The notes: a model not told the origin generated them from the letters alone. Positions 1 to 8,339 are shown, counted from the stretch's first letter. The stretch: DNA of 64,000 bases from Bradyrhizobium sp. MOS002 (GCF_003020115.1 NZ_PYFX01000003.1:372001-436000); one strand, 5' to 3'. Translations and numbers: made by a program.

Positions 1-146
1 GCCGCCTGCTCGTCCCGCACGAGCCGGAGGCCGAACCGATACACCCTGACATGGTGCCGCCCGTACAGCACCTGCATGGCGAGCCGGTCGCCTTGAGCGA
101 TCCTGGCGATCAGGATCTCGTCCGAAGCCGCTTGTGTCACGCTCAA
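1..146 (-). CDS. ECF sigma factor, N-terminal part (cut by window edge)
   Basis: Reading the minus strand from a TTG at 146 gives about 48 residues with the look of an ECF sigma factor region 1.2/2.1: an acidic start (ASDEILIARIAQGDRLAMQ) followed by a YGRHHVRVYRFGLRLV stretch and VRDEQA, which is where region 2 normally leads into the core-binding helix. The rest lies outside the window, so regions 2.2-4 cannot be checked. The frame is closed upstream by a TAG near 158, so the gene starts within a few codons of 146; TTG 146 and GTG 140 are both possible and no strong ribosome site decides between them. It would act as an alternative sigma subunit of RNA polymerase; its stimulus cannot be told from here. 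Fairly sure of the family, not of the exact start. Confidence 0.75.
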   Translation of the reverse strand, partial: MSVTQAASDEILIARIAQGDRLAMQVLYGRHHVRVYRFGLRLVRDEQA

Positions 147-581
147 AGGCCGTCTCGCAAGGTTGGTCTGGTCGATGCGGCAGACGGTTCGACGGGAGGG
201 GCAAAATTGTTCAACCTACCGCAGTCATACGGGGGGCTGTGTGATCTACCCCACATACGCGAAATTTCCTGTTGCCACCCGCGGCTGGGTGCCTCGCTCA
301 AGAACGGTAACATAGTAATGAAGCACTTTCCTGTGCAATGCCGTCCCGGCGTGGACGGCTCGACGTGCATGGAACCTTAGCAGCCTAGCACGACATATGT
401 CTTCCGAAGCCCTGCTTTGGCTCGACCGCATCGCACACGATGCCTAATCGCCAGCAAATTCCTCGAGCGGTCGACGTCCCCCCGCTCCCGCGCTGCACAG
501 CGTAGATTCGGTTTCGAAGGATACCAAACCTAAAGGCTTGCCACGTAGATTTTTGGGCTGACATCCACCATTGGCGGGGCC
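147..581. other. intergenic region between divergent genes, no gene seen
   Basis: About 435 bp lie between the leftward ECF sigma gene and the rightward diguanylate cyclase. The open frames inside it have proline/arginine/cysteine-rich translations without domain features. It must hold the promoters of both neighbours, but I cannot point to a convincing -35/-10 pair or an ECF-type GGAAC-N16-CGTT site. Confidence 0.5.
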
Positions 582-1739
582 ATGAGCACGGCTGCGACGT
601 CCTTTCCCGAGAGGAATGCCGCTGAGGCTGCGGATCTCGCCCTCGTGCCCGATGCAGCTGCGCCCCTGGTGCGGGCGCGCCGGGTGCGGCAGCGCCGCCA
701 GATGTATCTCGGCCAGGTCGCCAGCTACTCGCTCGGCGCCTTCGTCCTGCTGCTCTACGCCTTTGACGGCGTCATCTCGATCGACATTGCCTCACTGTTC
801 TGGTTCGGCGGCCTGCTCATCATCGGCACCTTCGCCGTGCTGTCGGAAGCCGGCGTCGGTGACAGATTCTCCGACCACTATCTCACCGTGTTCCAGATCT
901 CCGCGCACATGGCGCTGCAATTCGTGTTCCTGCTGTCGGTACCGACCATCGGCGTCGCCTTCCTCAGCGTGCTGTTCCTGATCTTCGCCTTCGGCACACT
1001 GCGCATGACCTCGATCCAGGCGATGCTGACCTGGGCGATTGCGACCGCCGGCCTCGCCGCCGTCTTCCTCGCCTCCGACCTGCCGATCGGGATGCCCGTT
1101 GCGACGCGGCTCCAGCGGACCGCCTCGATGCTGTGCTTCGCGCTGGTGATCGGCCAGTGCGCCTTCCTCGGCCTGTTCGGCGCCACGCTGCGCAAGATCC
1201 TGTACCGGCGCAGCATCGAGCTGAAGGCCGCCTATCAGCGCATCGAGGAGCTGGCGGAGCTCGACGAGCTCACCGGCTCCTACAACCGCCGATGCATCAT
1301 GCGGCTTCTCGACGCCGAGATCGAAAAATCGCGGCAGACATCGACCCCTTGCGCGATCGCACTGATCGATCTCGACTGGTTCAAGCGCATCAACGACGCC
1401 CACGGCCATCCCGTCGGCGACGAGGTGCTGCGCACCTTCGCGATCACCATTTTTGCCAATATCCGCCCGGCCGACTGCTTCGGCCGCTACGGCGGGGAGG
1501 AATTCTTGCTGCTGCTGCCAGGGATGAACGGCGAGGCGGCGTCGCGCATGCTCGATCGGCTGCGCGGCATCGTCGCCGATCTGGACTGGAGCGCATTCTC
1601 CCCGGGCATGCGCGTGACCATTTCCGCGGGCGTCGTGACGCTGCGCGACAACGATACTGCCGACACGTTTCTCGTGCGCGCCGACAGCGCGCTCTATTCC
1701 GCCAAGGCACAAGGGCGCAACCGCATTGCAACCAGCTGA
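582..1739 (+). CDS. membrane-bound diguanylate cyclase (GGDEF)
   Basis: A 385-residue protein with about six hydrophobic segments between residues 45 and 210 (a MASE-like membrane sensor region) followed by a short helix and a GGDEF domain. The domain begins at DELTGSYNRR and carries the active-site motif GGEEF at residues 304-308, so it should condense two GTP into cyclic di-GMP. RPAD at 295-298 sits exactly five residues before GGEEF, the spacing of the product-inhibition I-site, so feedback control is likely. No EAL domain is present. The protein would act in the inner membrane with its catalytic domain in the cytoplasm. The next gene starts 63 bp downstream on the same strand and may be co-transcribed. 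The signal sensed cannot be inferred from sequence. Confidence 0.93.
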   Translation: MSTAATSFPERNAAEAADLALVPDAAAPLVRARRVRQRRQMYLGQVASYSLGAFVLLLYAFDGVISIDIASLFWFGGLLIIGTFAVLSEAGVGDRFSDHYLTVFQISAHMALQFVFLLSVPTIGVAFLSVLFLIFAFGTLRMTSIQAMLTWAIATAGLAAVFLASDLPIGMPVATRLQRTASMLCFALVIGQCAFLGLFGATLRKILYRRSIELKAAYQRIEELAELDELTGSYNRRCIMRLLDAEIEKSRQTSTPCAIALIDLDWFKRINDAHGHPVGDEVLRTFAITIFANIRPADCFGRYGGEEFLLLLPGMNGEAASRMLDRLRGIVADLDWSAFSPGMRVTISAGVVTLRDNDTADTFLVRADSALYSAKAQGRNRIATS

Positions 1740-1802
1740 CCAATCCATTTTCTCCCGGCGCGACAGAAGCCGCTGCCGGGCCGAACGCTCCAGGACAGGG
1801 CA

Positions 1803-2906
1803 ATGAGATCCAAAGCCGCAAAATCATCCGAGAGCCTGCTCGAGGAATTGCAAACTGCGCTCTCGCACGGCACCGTTGCGCACCGGGTCGAGACGCTGCG
1901 CCGCGTCACCGATCTCTTCATGGACAACGCGGTGGACTATTCCGACGACCACGTCCGCGTGTTCGACGACGTATTCCAATGCCTGATCGAGCAGATCGAG
2001 ACGTCCGCCAGGGCGCTGCTCGCCGAACGCCTCGCACCGATCGCGGCTGCGCCGCCGAAGATCATCCGCACACTCGCGCTCGACGAGGTGATCGAGGTTT
2101 CCGGCCCGGTGCTGTCGAAATCCGAACGGCTGGACGAGGCGACCCTGATGCAGATCGCGCGCACCAGGGGCCAGGCCCATCTCAAGGCCATCTCGCTGCG
2201 GCGGGTGCTGTCGGAAGCGCTGACCGACGTGCTGGTGACCCGCGGCGACGAGGACGTGGTGCAATCGACCGTCAGCAATCCGGGCGCGCAACTGTCCGAG
2301 GGAAGTCTCGCCGACCTCGTGACGCGCGCCGAACGTGACGACGACCTCGCCAGCTGCATCGGCCTGCGGTCCGACCTGCCCCGCCATCATTATTTGAAGC
2401 TGGTCGCGAAGGCCTCCTTGACCGTACGCAGGAAGCTGGAGGCCGCGCATCCGGAGCTCGCGGACGACGTATCGAGCGTGGTCCAGGAAGCGGCCCAGCG
2501 GATCCGCGCCGCCACCATGACCAGGCAGACCGAGATGGCGCGGGCGCTGGTGAAGTCGCTGCACGAGGACGGCCGCCTCACCGAGCTCCAGGTCGCCACC
2601 TTCGCAGAGCAGGGCAAGTTCGACGAGACCAATGCGGGGCTTGCGGCGCTTGCGGGCGTCGCAGTCGAGACCGCCGAGACCATGATGATCGAAAGCCGGG
2701 TCGAGGGCGTGATGATCCTCGCCAAGGTCGCGGCCATGCAATGGTCGAGCGTCCGCGCCATCATCGCCCTGCGCGAGAAGCTCTCCGGTGGCTCGCAGAC
2801 CGACATGCTGACGCTGCGCGACGCTTACGAAGCGCTGCGCAGCTCAACCGCGCAGCAGGTGCTGCGCTTCCACCGCATGCAGCAGGGCGCGGCGCCGGCG
2901 GCGTGA
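1803..2906 (+). CDS. DUF2336 domain-containing protein
   Basis: A soluble, mostly helical protein of 367 residues, rich in Ala, Arg, Glu and Leu, without signal peptide or membrane segments. The layout (LLEELQ start, repeated helical pairs, a long second half with VVQEAAQRI and LTELQVATFAEQGKFDE) matches the DUF2336 family common in Bradyrhizobium and other Rhizobiales. Some members of this family have been linked to flagellar or c-di-GMP-related control, but no enzymatic motif is visible here. It starts at an ATG preceded by a purine-rich GGACAGGG. The position directly behind a diguanylate cyclase makes a regulatory link plausible; that is inference from context only. Confidence 0.8.
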   Translation: MRSKAAKSSESLLEELQTALSHGTVAHRVETLRRVTDLFMDNAVDYSDDHVRVFDDVFQCLIEQIETSARALLAERLAPIAAAPPKIIRTLALDEVIEVSGPVLSKSERLDEATLMQIARTRGQAHLKAISLRRVLSEALTDVLVTRGDEDVVQSTVSNPGAQLSEGSLADLVTRAERDDDLASCIGLRSDLPRHHYLKLVAKASLTVRRKLEAAHPELADDVSSVVQEAAQRIRAATMTRQTEMARALVKSLHEDGRLTELQVATFAEQGKFDETNAGLAALAGVAVETAETMMIESRVEGVMILAKVAAMQWSSVRAIIALREKLSGGSQTDMLTLRDAYEALRSSTAQQVLRFHRMQQGAAPAA

Positions 2907-2916
2907 AGCCGGCGAG

Positions 2917-3555
2917 CTAGTAGCGTAGGACCTTCGCCCCCACCAGCGCGCCGATTGCCGTCACCAACGCGGTGGCGAGCGTGTACCAGGTCGCGACAAA
3001 CAGCGGCGAATCGTCGGTGCAGTGCGAGGCGTACAGCGTCGCAGCAAGGCCCGCCGACACCAGGCCGGCGAGTGCACCGGCGAGCGCCGGGTGCGACGGC
3101 GCGCCGTGGCGCAGGCCGAACAGCGCCCCGGCAAGCAGGGGCAGCGACATCGCGGGGATTGCGAACAGGCATACCCTGGAATTCTTGCCCATCAATCGCA
3201 TCGTCATCGGCATGGCCGGCGCCATCATCGCCTCGCTGCCGATCGCCACCGCGAGCAGCCCGACGGGCAGCAGCAACAGCCAACCCCAGCCGCGCAGCAA
3301 GGCTTCGGGACGCGACAGATGCAGGCTGACGATGATCGCGGGGATCGCGAGCGACAGCGTGACCGCGAACTTCATGTCGAAGAACGGGTTGTGCATCGCG
3401 CTCATCACGTCGTGACGCACACCGAGGAAGGTCGCGAAGATCAGGATCGACAGGGGCGCGGCGACCAGCAGCGCCATGGTCAGCACCGCGCCGACGCGCG
3501 GCGGGCGATGGGCGTTATCGGCCGCGAGCGTGCGAATGAGTTGATCGGTATCCAT
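2917..3555 (-). CDS. osrA: membrane anti-sigma factor of the OsrA/NrsF type (DUF1109)
   Basis: A 212-residue protein with six predicted membrane helices and a short N-terminal cytoplasmic piece (MDTDQLIRTL). It follows the ECF sigma gene by only 2 bp. The family (DUF1109, NrsF in Caulobacter, OsrA in Bradyrhizobium) holds an ECF sigma factor at the membrane and releases it under oxidative or metal stress. Its only cysteines are C129 and C179, the two positions I recall as the redox-relevant pair of Bradyrhizobium OsrA. The ATG at 3555 was chosen although the frame is open further upstream, because the upstream part overlaps the sigma gene completely. The match in length, topology and cysteine positions makes the assignment strong. 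Confidence 0.88.
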   Translation of the reverse strand: MDTDQLIRTLAADNAHRPPRVGAVLTMALLVAAPLSILIFATFLGVRHDVMSAMHNPFFDMKFAVTLSLAIPAIIVSLHLSRPEALLRGWGWLLLLPVGLLAVAIGSEAMMAPAMPMTMRLMGKNSRVCLFAIPAMSLPLLAGALFGLRHGAPSHPALAGALAGLVSAGLAATLYASHCTDDSPLFVATWYTLATALVTAIGALVGAKVLRY

Positions 3556-3557
3556 GA

Positions 3558-4118
3558 CTACTGGTCCCGCAGTTTGGCAGTCAGCGCCGCAAGTCCGCGA
3601 TGCAGCGCGACCCGCACCGCGCCCTCGCTCATCGCATATTTCGCCGCCGTATCCTTGATCGAGGTGCTGTCGACCGCGATCGACTGCAACACGTCGCGCT
3701 GGCGTTGCGGCAGCGTATTGAGCTGGCTGGCGACTTCGCCGGCCGAGACCGTCTCCTGCGGCACCTCGCCCGGCAGGGTCTCGGCGAAATCGTCGATGTT
3801 GACGAAGATCCGCCTCCCCCGTCGCCGCAGCATGTCGATCAGCTTGTTGCGGCCGATCGCAAACAGCCACGGGGCGAAGGGGGCTTCGCTGTCCCAAGTG
3901 TGCCGCTTCAGATGCACCGCCAACAAAATCTCCTGCACGATATCCTCGGCTTGGTCGGGAGGCTGCCCGGCCCGCGCCAGGCCGCGCCTCGCGGCAGCGC
4001 GCAGCACAGGCGTGACCGCCTTCAACAGACGATGATACGCCGCGTCATCGCCTGCCATGGCCGACCGCATCAGGCCGGTCCACTCGTCCTCACGTCCGCG
4101 CACGCGCGCCCTCACCAT
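3558..4118 (-). CDS. ecfF: ECF sigma factor of the EcfF/SigF type
   Basis: A 186-residue ECF sigma factor. Region 2 is visible as AEDIVQEILLAVHLKRHTW with PFAPWLFAIGRNKLID (about residues 55-95), and region 4 as LPQRQRDVLQSIAV followed by the helix-turn-helix SEGAVRVALHRGL (about 130-175). It lies 2 bp upstream of its membrane anti-sigma factor. In relatives the pair responds to reactive oxygen, chlorine or metal stress and drives a small regulon of repair proteins. Directly upstream is a GTAAC-N16-CGAA promoter, the published motif for SigF-type factors, so autoregulation is likely. That promoter ends only four bases before the ATG, so the mRNA may be leaderless, or translation may begin at the internal Met at residue 17. 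Confidence 0.9.
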   Translation of the reverse strand: MVRARVRGREDEWTGLMRSAMAGDDAAYHRLLKAVTPVLRAAARRGLARAGQPPDQAEDIVQEILLAVHLKRHTWDSEAPFAPWLFAIGRNKLIDMLRRRGRRIFVNIDDFAETLPGEVPQETVSAGEVASQLNTLPQRQRDVLQSIAVDSTSIKDTAAKYAMSEGAVRVALHRGLAALTAKLRDQ

Positions 4119-4122
4119 GCAA

Positions 4123-4147
4123 TTCGGCCGTTCTTTCAGTTTGTTAC
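4123..4147 (-). promoter_or_regulatory. EcfF/SigF-type promoter, GTAAC-N16-CGAA
   Basis: On the minus strand GTAAC (4147-4143) and CGAA (4126-4123) are separated by exactly 16 bp, matching the SigF consensus known from Caulobacter. It points at ecfF. The -10 element is four bases from the ATG, which implies a leader of only a few bases or none. Confidence 0.7.
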
Positions 4148-4160
4148 GCCGGCGGCAGCA

Positions 4161-4180
4161 CGATCACGAATTCGTGATCG
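4161..4180. promoter_or_regulatory. perfect 20-bp palindrome, candidate operator upstream of ecfF
   Basis: The ten-base half CGATCACGAA is followed immediately by its exact complement, with no spacer. It lies 14 bp upstream of the -35 element of the ecfF promoter and about 215 bp before the gene at 4394. A dimeric DNA-binding protein site is the simplest reading. It could also form a cruciform or be a chance methylation-type palindrome. Confidence 0.45.
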
Positions 4181-4393
4181 CACCTGGCCACGCAACCGAT
4201 ACGGCCGTCAGGATCTGGGACGGCTCATAACACCGATCGGTCCCGTACGCACCAAGCGGCCGGGCGCGACGGCAACGGATTGCCGCGCTTTTGCCCCGTG
4301 TGGGCCGAAGATTCCCATTTTCTGCCCCGCTGTCGTCACGCCCCAGGGTCTCTGTTCGGTCCCGGGACGGGTTGAATTGGGGAGATCGTCAAC

Positions 4394-5074
4394 ATGATGA
4401 AAGCCAGCGGGCGCGCGGCCGTGATTCTCGTGGTCGGGTTTTTCTTGGCCGGGCTTTTCTTGCTGTTCGGGGGCGTTGCACAGGCGGCGCCGGCTTCAGC
4501 CGCGAGCAGCAAGTCGGACAGTGCAGGCAAACAGGCCGATATGGCCAAGCCGAGCAAGCCGCGGCGTCACGCGTCGCGCCACCGCGACAGCTCCAAGACG
4601 GCGCAGAAATCCGACGACAAGGCCGACAAGAAGGACGCTGCGGCAACGGCCGAGGAGGCCAAGGCCGACAATCGTGACATACCGGCCTCGAGCCAGATGC
4701 CGCCGGAAGTCGCCAACGCCAATGCGCAGCTCGCCGCCGCCGATACGCCGACCGCGGCTGCCGCCTCCGCAATGACGGGCCGGGCCAACGACAATGTCCA
4801 AGCCGCGGCCGATAATACCGCCGCCCCGAACGCCGAGAGCCAGGTCGTCCCACCCGATCAGCTCAACGACATCGACCGCGCCCTGCAACAGGACAACGCG
4901 CCGGCGCAGAAGGCGGTGATTGCCGCAATCGAGGCGCAGCCGCGTCCGGCGCCGGTGATGGCAAGCAGCCAGCAGAGTTCGGCCTGGGACCAGAGCTCAC
5001 TGATCGGAAAAATCTTCATCGGCGTCGGCACGCTGCTGACGCTGGCCTCCGCCGCGCGCATGTTCATGGCGTGA
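4394..5074 (+). CDS. hypothetical membrane protein with a long low-complexity linker
   Basis: A 226-residue protein that I do not recognise by function. Residues 10-32 form a hydrophobic segment (signal anchor or signal peptide ending near AQAAP). Residues 35-185 are low-complexity, rich in Ala, Lys, Asp, Ser and Pro, with a strongly basic patch near KPRRHASRHR followed by mixed charges, and probably unfolded. The last 25 residues (IGKIFIGVGTLLTLASAARMFM) form a second membrane helix. The layout suggests either a protein anchored at both ends or a periplasmic tether. Start ATG 4394 has a GGAGA about 10 bp upstream; a second ATG follows directly. It stands alone between the ecfF promoter region and echA. 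Confidence 0.7.
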   Translation: MMKASGRAAVILVVGFFLAGLFLLFGGVAQAAPASAASSKSDSAGKQADMAKPSKPRRHASRHRDSSKTAQKSDDKADKKDAAATAEEAKADNRDIPASSQMPPEVANANAQLAAADTPTAAAASAMTGRANDNVQAAADNTAAPNAESQVVPPDQLNDIDRALQQDNAPAQKAVIAAIEAQPRPAPVMASSQQSSAWDQSSLIGKIFIGVGTLLTLASAARMFMA

Positions 5075-5236
5075 CTCTGGCTTGATTTTGGCCTGATCGC
5101 CGGTCCGCGGGACCTGGTCCGGAACGCGCAGTTCGCCGCGTGTTCCGGCCGCTCTTGCTCCGACGACTTTGGGGCCTCTTGAAGCCCACCGCGCCAGCGG
5201 GCACATTGCCCGCTCAATCAAAAGCGTGGGTGGAGC

Positions 5237-6016
5237 ATGAGCACGTTCGAACACATCATCGTCGAAAGCAAAGGCGCGGTCGGCGTCATCAAGCTGAACC
5301 GGCCGAAGCTGCTCAACGCACTCTCCTTCGGCGTCTTCCGCGAGATCGCCGCGGCCGTCGACGATCTCGAAGCCGATGACGCCATCGGCTGCATCGTCGT
5401 GACCGGCAGCGAGAAGGCATTTGCCGCCGGCGCCGACATCAAGGAGATGCAGCCGAAAGGCTTCATCGACATGTTCTCGGAGGATTTTGCCGCGATCGGC
5501 GGCGATCGGATCGCGCGCTGCCGCAAACCGACGATCGCCGCGGTCGCGGGCTATGCGCTCGGCGGCGGCTGCGAACTCGCGATGATGTGCGACTTCATCA
5601 TCGCAGCCGACACCGCCAAATTTGGCCAACCCGAAATCACCCTCGGCACCATCCCCGGCATCGGCGGCACCCAGCGCCTGACCCGTGCGATCGGCAAGTC
5701 CAAGGCGATGGACCTTTGCCTCACCGGCCGCATGATGGATGCAGCCGAAGCCGAGCGCAGTGGCCTGGTCAGCCGCATCGTGCCGGCCGACAAGCTGATG
5801 GACGAGGTGATGGCCGCGGCCGAGAAGATCGCCGCGATGTCGCGGCCCGCGGTCGCGATGGCCAAGGAAGCGGTCAACCGCGCCTTCGAGACCACGCTCG
5901 CCGAGGGCATGAGCGTCGAGCGCAACCTGTTCCACTCGACCTTCGCGCTGGAGGACCGCTCCGAGGGCATGGCGGCGTTCATCGAGAAGCGCAAGCCGGT
6001 GAACAAGAACCGGTAA
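5237..6016 (+). CDS. enoyl-CoA hydratase
   Basis: A 259-residue crotonase-family protein. Typical signs are an N-terminal [12 protein letters not shown] strand, the oxyanion-hole segment [11 protein letters not shown] near residue 62, the second oxyanion motif [11 protein letters not shown] near 105, and [17 protein letters not shown] with the two glutamate positions of true hydratases (one in GGGCELA, one in PEITLG). It should add water to trans-2-enoyl-CoA in fatty acid beta-oxidation or in degradation of aromatic or amino acid acyl-CoAs, in the cytoplasm. No partner beta-oxidation gene is adjacent, so the exact pathway is open. Length and motifs agree with PaaF/FadB1-type short-chain hydratases. 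Confidence 0.93.
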   Translation: MSTFEHIIVESKGAVGVIKLNRPKLLNALSFGVFREIAAAVDDLEADDAIGCIVVTGSEKAFAAGADIKEMQPKGFIDMFSEDFAAIGGDRIARCRKPTIAAVAGYALGGGCELAMMCDFIIAADTAKFGQPEITLGTIPGIGGTQRLTRAIGKSKAMDLCLTGRMMDAAEAERSGLVSRIVPADKLMDEVMAAAEKIAAMSRPAVAMAKEAVNRAFETTLAEGMSVERNLFHSTFALEDRSEGMAAFIEKRKPVNKNR

Positions 6017-6201
6017 GGAGGGGAGCGGTCAGGCTGGTGTAAGGCTCTGCCGTTTCCCGCAGAATCCCTGTGACGGACCTGCAACAAGCACGGAATACAT
6101 GGGGGTTTCCCCCGCGGCAGTTTGCCTGCGGGACCTCGGCTGGTTAAACAGTTAAGAGAGCCGCCGTCGGCGGGGGCGGACAGCCGGGATTTGCGGATTA
6201 C

Positions 6202-7632
6202 ATGATTGGGCGTGCCGCCAGAGTTGGTCGCGTGATGACGCGGCATCGATCGGGCGTGGCTCCTGTGCTCGCGACATGGACCACGCTGGCACTCTGTTGC
6301 GCCCTGCCCTCCGCCGCACGGGCGGAAGCGCTGCAAGAGGCGCTCGCCAAGGCCTACCAGACCAATCCACAGCTCAATGCCGAGCGTGCGCGGCAGCGCG
6401 CCACCGACGAGAATGTGCCGCAGGCCCTCGCCGGCTACCGGCCACAGATCGTGGCAAGCCTCAGCGCCGGGCTGCAATCGGTGCGCAATCTGCTGCCCGA
6501 CAACACCATCCAGACCGCCAATCTGAAGCCATGGATCATCGGCGTCACCGTCACGCAGACCCTGTTCAACGGTTTCCGCACCGCCAATAACGTGCGGGCC
6601 GCCGAACTCCAGGTGCAGTCTGGCCGCGAGGCGCTGCGCAACGTCGGCCAGGGCGTGCTGCTCGACGCGGTCACCGCCTACACCAACGTGCTCGCCAACC
6701 AGTCGCTGGTCGAGGCGCAGCGCTCCAACGTCGCCTTCCTGCGCGAAACGCTCTCGGTCACCCAGCGGCGCCTCAACGCCGGCGACGTCACGCCGACCGA
6801 CAGCGCCCAGGCCGAGGCGCGGCTCAACCGCGGGCTCTCCGATCTCAACGCCGCGGAAGTCGCGCTGGCGGTGAGCCAGGCGATCTACGCGCAGGTGATC
6901 GGCAATGCGCCGTCGCAGCTTCGGGCTGCCGAAGTCGTCGACCGCTATCTGCCGAAGAGCCGCGAAGACGCGCTGACGATGGCGATCCGCCAGCACCCGG
7001 CGGTGATGGCGGCCGGCTTCGACGTCGATGTCGCCTCGACCAACATCCGCGTCGCCGAAGGCGCGCTGCTGCCGAGCGCCAGCGTCCAGGGCAGCGCCAG
7101 CAAGAGCCGCAACAACGACCCGACGCTCGGCACTTTCGCCGAAGACCAGGCCTCGATCGTCGCCAATGTCACCGTGCCGATCTACGACGGCGGCCAGGCC
7201 GCGGCACAGACCCGGCAGGCCAAGGAGATCACCGCGCAGAGCCGGCTCGTGCTCGATCAGGTGCGCAATCAGGCGCGCACGGCGGCGGTCAGCGCGTGGG
7301 TTTTCAATGAAGGCGCCAAGATCGCGGTCTCGGCCTCGGAGTCCGAAGTGAAGGCGGCGACCGTCGCTCTCCAGGGCGTGCAGCGCGAGGCCGCCGGCGG
7401 ACAACGCACGACGGTGGATGTGCTGAACTCGCAGGCCGATTTGATCCAGGCCAAGGCCCGCCTGATCGGCGCCAATCGCGACCGCGTGATCGCCTCCTAT
7501 ACGCTGCTCAGCGCCGTCGGCCATCTCGACGTCAAGACCTTGAGCCTGAACACGCCGGACTATCTGCCCGAGGTGCACTACCAGCAGGTCCGCGACGCCT
7601 GGCACGGCCTGCGCACGCCGTCTGGGCAGTAG
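6202..7632 (+). CDS. tolC: TolC-family outer membrane protein
   Basis: A 476-residue protein of the TolC/BepC family, the outer-membrane channel of type I secretion and tripartite efflux systems. A signal peptide with a hydrophobic core and the end SAARAEA precedes two repeats of coiled-coil hairpins and beta strands: AKAYQTNPQLNAERARQ at the start of the first half and AIRQHPAVMAAGFDVD at the start of the second. Near the C-terminus the family feature GQRTTVDVLNSQADL is clear. The frame opens at ATG 6202; ATG 6235 (MTRHRSG) would give a more standard signal peptide and may be the real start. No adaptor or inner membrane pump is next to it; the RND adaptor/permease pair at 10.8-15.2 kb lacks its own channel and could use this one. 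Confidence 0.92.
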   Translation: MIGRAARVGRVMTRHRSGVAPVLATWTTLALCCALPSAARAEALQEALAKAYQTNPQLNAERARQRATDENVPQALAGYRPQIVASLSAGLQSVRNLLPDNTIQTANLKPWIIGVTVTQTLFNGFRTANNVRAAELQVQSGREALRNVGQGVLLDAVTAYTNVLANQSLVEAQRSNVAFLRETLSVTQRRLNAGDVTPTDSAQAEARLNRGLSDLNAAEVALAVSQAIYAQVIGNAPSQLRAAEVVDRYLPKSREDALTMAIRQHPAVMAAGFDVDVASTNIRVAEGALLPSASVQGSASKSRNNDPTLGTFAEDQASIVANVTVPIYDGGQAAAQTRQAKEITAQSRLVLDQVRNQARTAAVSAWVFNEGAKIAVSASESEVKAATVALQGVQREAAGGQRTTVDVLNSQADLIQAKARLIGANRDRVIASYTLLSAVGHLDVKTLSLNTPDYLPEVHYQQVRDAWHGLRTPSGQ

Positions 7633-7660
7633 TCCGTTCCCACGCACCACGCCGCCGCCT

Positions 7661-7689
7661 TTGACATACTGTAGCCCATAGACTACAGT
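7661..7689 (+). promoter_or_regulatory. sigma-70 promoter of the toxin-antitoxin pair with overlapping operator
   Basis: TTGACA (7661-7666) and TACAGT (7684-7689) are 17 bp apart. An inverted repeat, ACTGTAG (7668-7674) and CTACAGT (7683-7689), fills the spacer and covers the -10, as expected for a site where antitoxin or the complex shuts off its own operon. Transcription would start only a few bases before the toxin ATG at 7699. Confidence 0.65.
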
Positions 7690-7698
7690 CGCTACTTA

Positions 7699-7989
7699 AT
7701 GATCGAGGTGAGGCAAACCAAGCGCTTTTCGGAGTGGTTGAACCGTCTCAAGGACGCCAACGCGGTTGCCCGTATCGCCGTCCGCATTCACCGCATGGAG
7801 ATGGGCAATCCTGGGGACAGCAAGAACGTCGGCCGGAATGTCCAGGAAATGCGCGTCGACTACGGCCCGGGCTACCGGATCTATTACGTGCAGCGCGGAG
7901 CACAGATCGTGATCCTGCTGTGTGGCGGGGACAAGCGCACGCAGCGACAAGACATCAAGCTAGCCCAACAACTGGCGGAGTCAATGTGA
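7699..7989 (+). CDS. higB: RelE/HigB-family toxin of a type II toxin-antitoxin system
   Basis: A 96-residue protein of the RelE/ParE superfamily, subgroup known as addiction module killer protein. The fold is indicated by the N-terminal RFSEWLNRLKD helix, the segment GRNVQEMRVDYGPGYRIYYVQ and the C-terminal ILLCGGDKRTQRQDI, which is the usual signature of this subgroup. Members cut mRNA in the ribosome or otherwise block growth until neutralised. The stop codon overlaps the start of the next gene by one base. Its promoter carries an operator-like inverted repeat. Toxin first, antitoxin second is the order of higBA-type modules. The symbol is by family analogy. Confidence 0.87.
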   Translation: MIEVRQTKRFSEWLNRLKDANAVARIAVRIHRMEMGNPGDSKNVGRNVQEMRVDYGPGYRIYYVQRGAQIVILLCGGDKRTQRQDIKLAQQLAESM

Positions 7990-8339
7990 TGCCAAAGCCA
8001 GCGAAAACGACGGTCAAAACGGCATCCAGGACGACGCGCTTCGACGCCGCCGACTATCTCAACACAGAAGAACGTCAAGCCGCCTATATTGCGGCCGCGT
8101 TAGAGACCGGCGATGCTGATTTCGTACGTGACGCGCTTGGCCTCGTCGCGCGTGCGCGCGGCATGAGCGCGATCGCGAAGAAAGCCGGCTTGAACCGAGA
8201 AAGTCTCTATAAGGCCCTTGGAGAAGCCGGCAATCCCGAGTTCGGCACTGTCATGCGCATCGTTGGAGCACTGGGCCTGACATTGTCCGCCCAACCCGCG
8301 ACAAGAGGACGAATGTCGAAGCGCCGCCGGGCCGCGTAA
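7989..8339 (+). CDS. higA: HTH antitoxin partner (HigA-like, addiction module antidote)
   Basis: A 116-residue protein translated from an ATG that overlaps the toxin stop codon (TGATG), so the two are translationally coupled. The first 40 residues are basic and then include DAADYLNTEERQAAY; the centre (residues 55-100) is a helix-turn-helix with the recognisable AIAKKAGLNRESLYKALGEAGNPEF motif cut here into its two helices, typical of the antidote family paired with this toxin. The C-terminus is short and basic. It should bind and block the toxin and repress the operon through the inverted repeat at 7668-7689. In this subgroup the DNA-binding domain occupies most of the protein. Confidence 0.87.
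   Translation: MPKPAKTTVKTASRTTRFDAADYLNTEERQAAYIAAALETGDADFVRDALGLVARARGMSAIAKKAGLNRESLYKALGEAGNPEFGTVMRIVGALGLTLSAQPATRGRMSKRRRAA

Noticed and set aside
51..380. 109-residue open frame at the left end
   Set aside because: It covers the minus-strand ECF sigma start and continues into a region without coding character; the translation has no recognisable feature.
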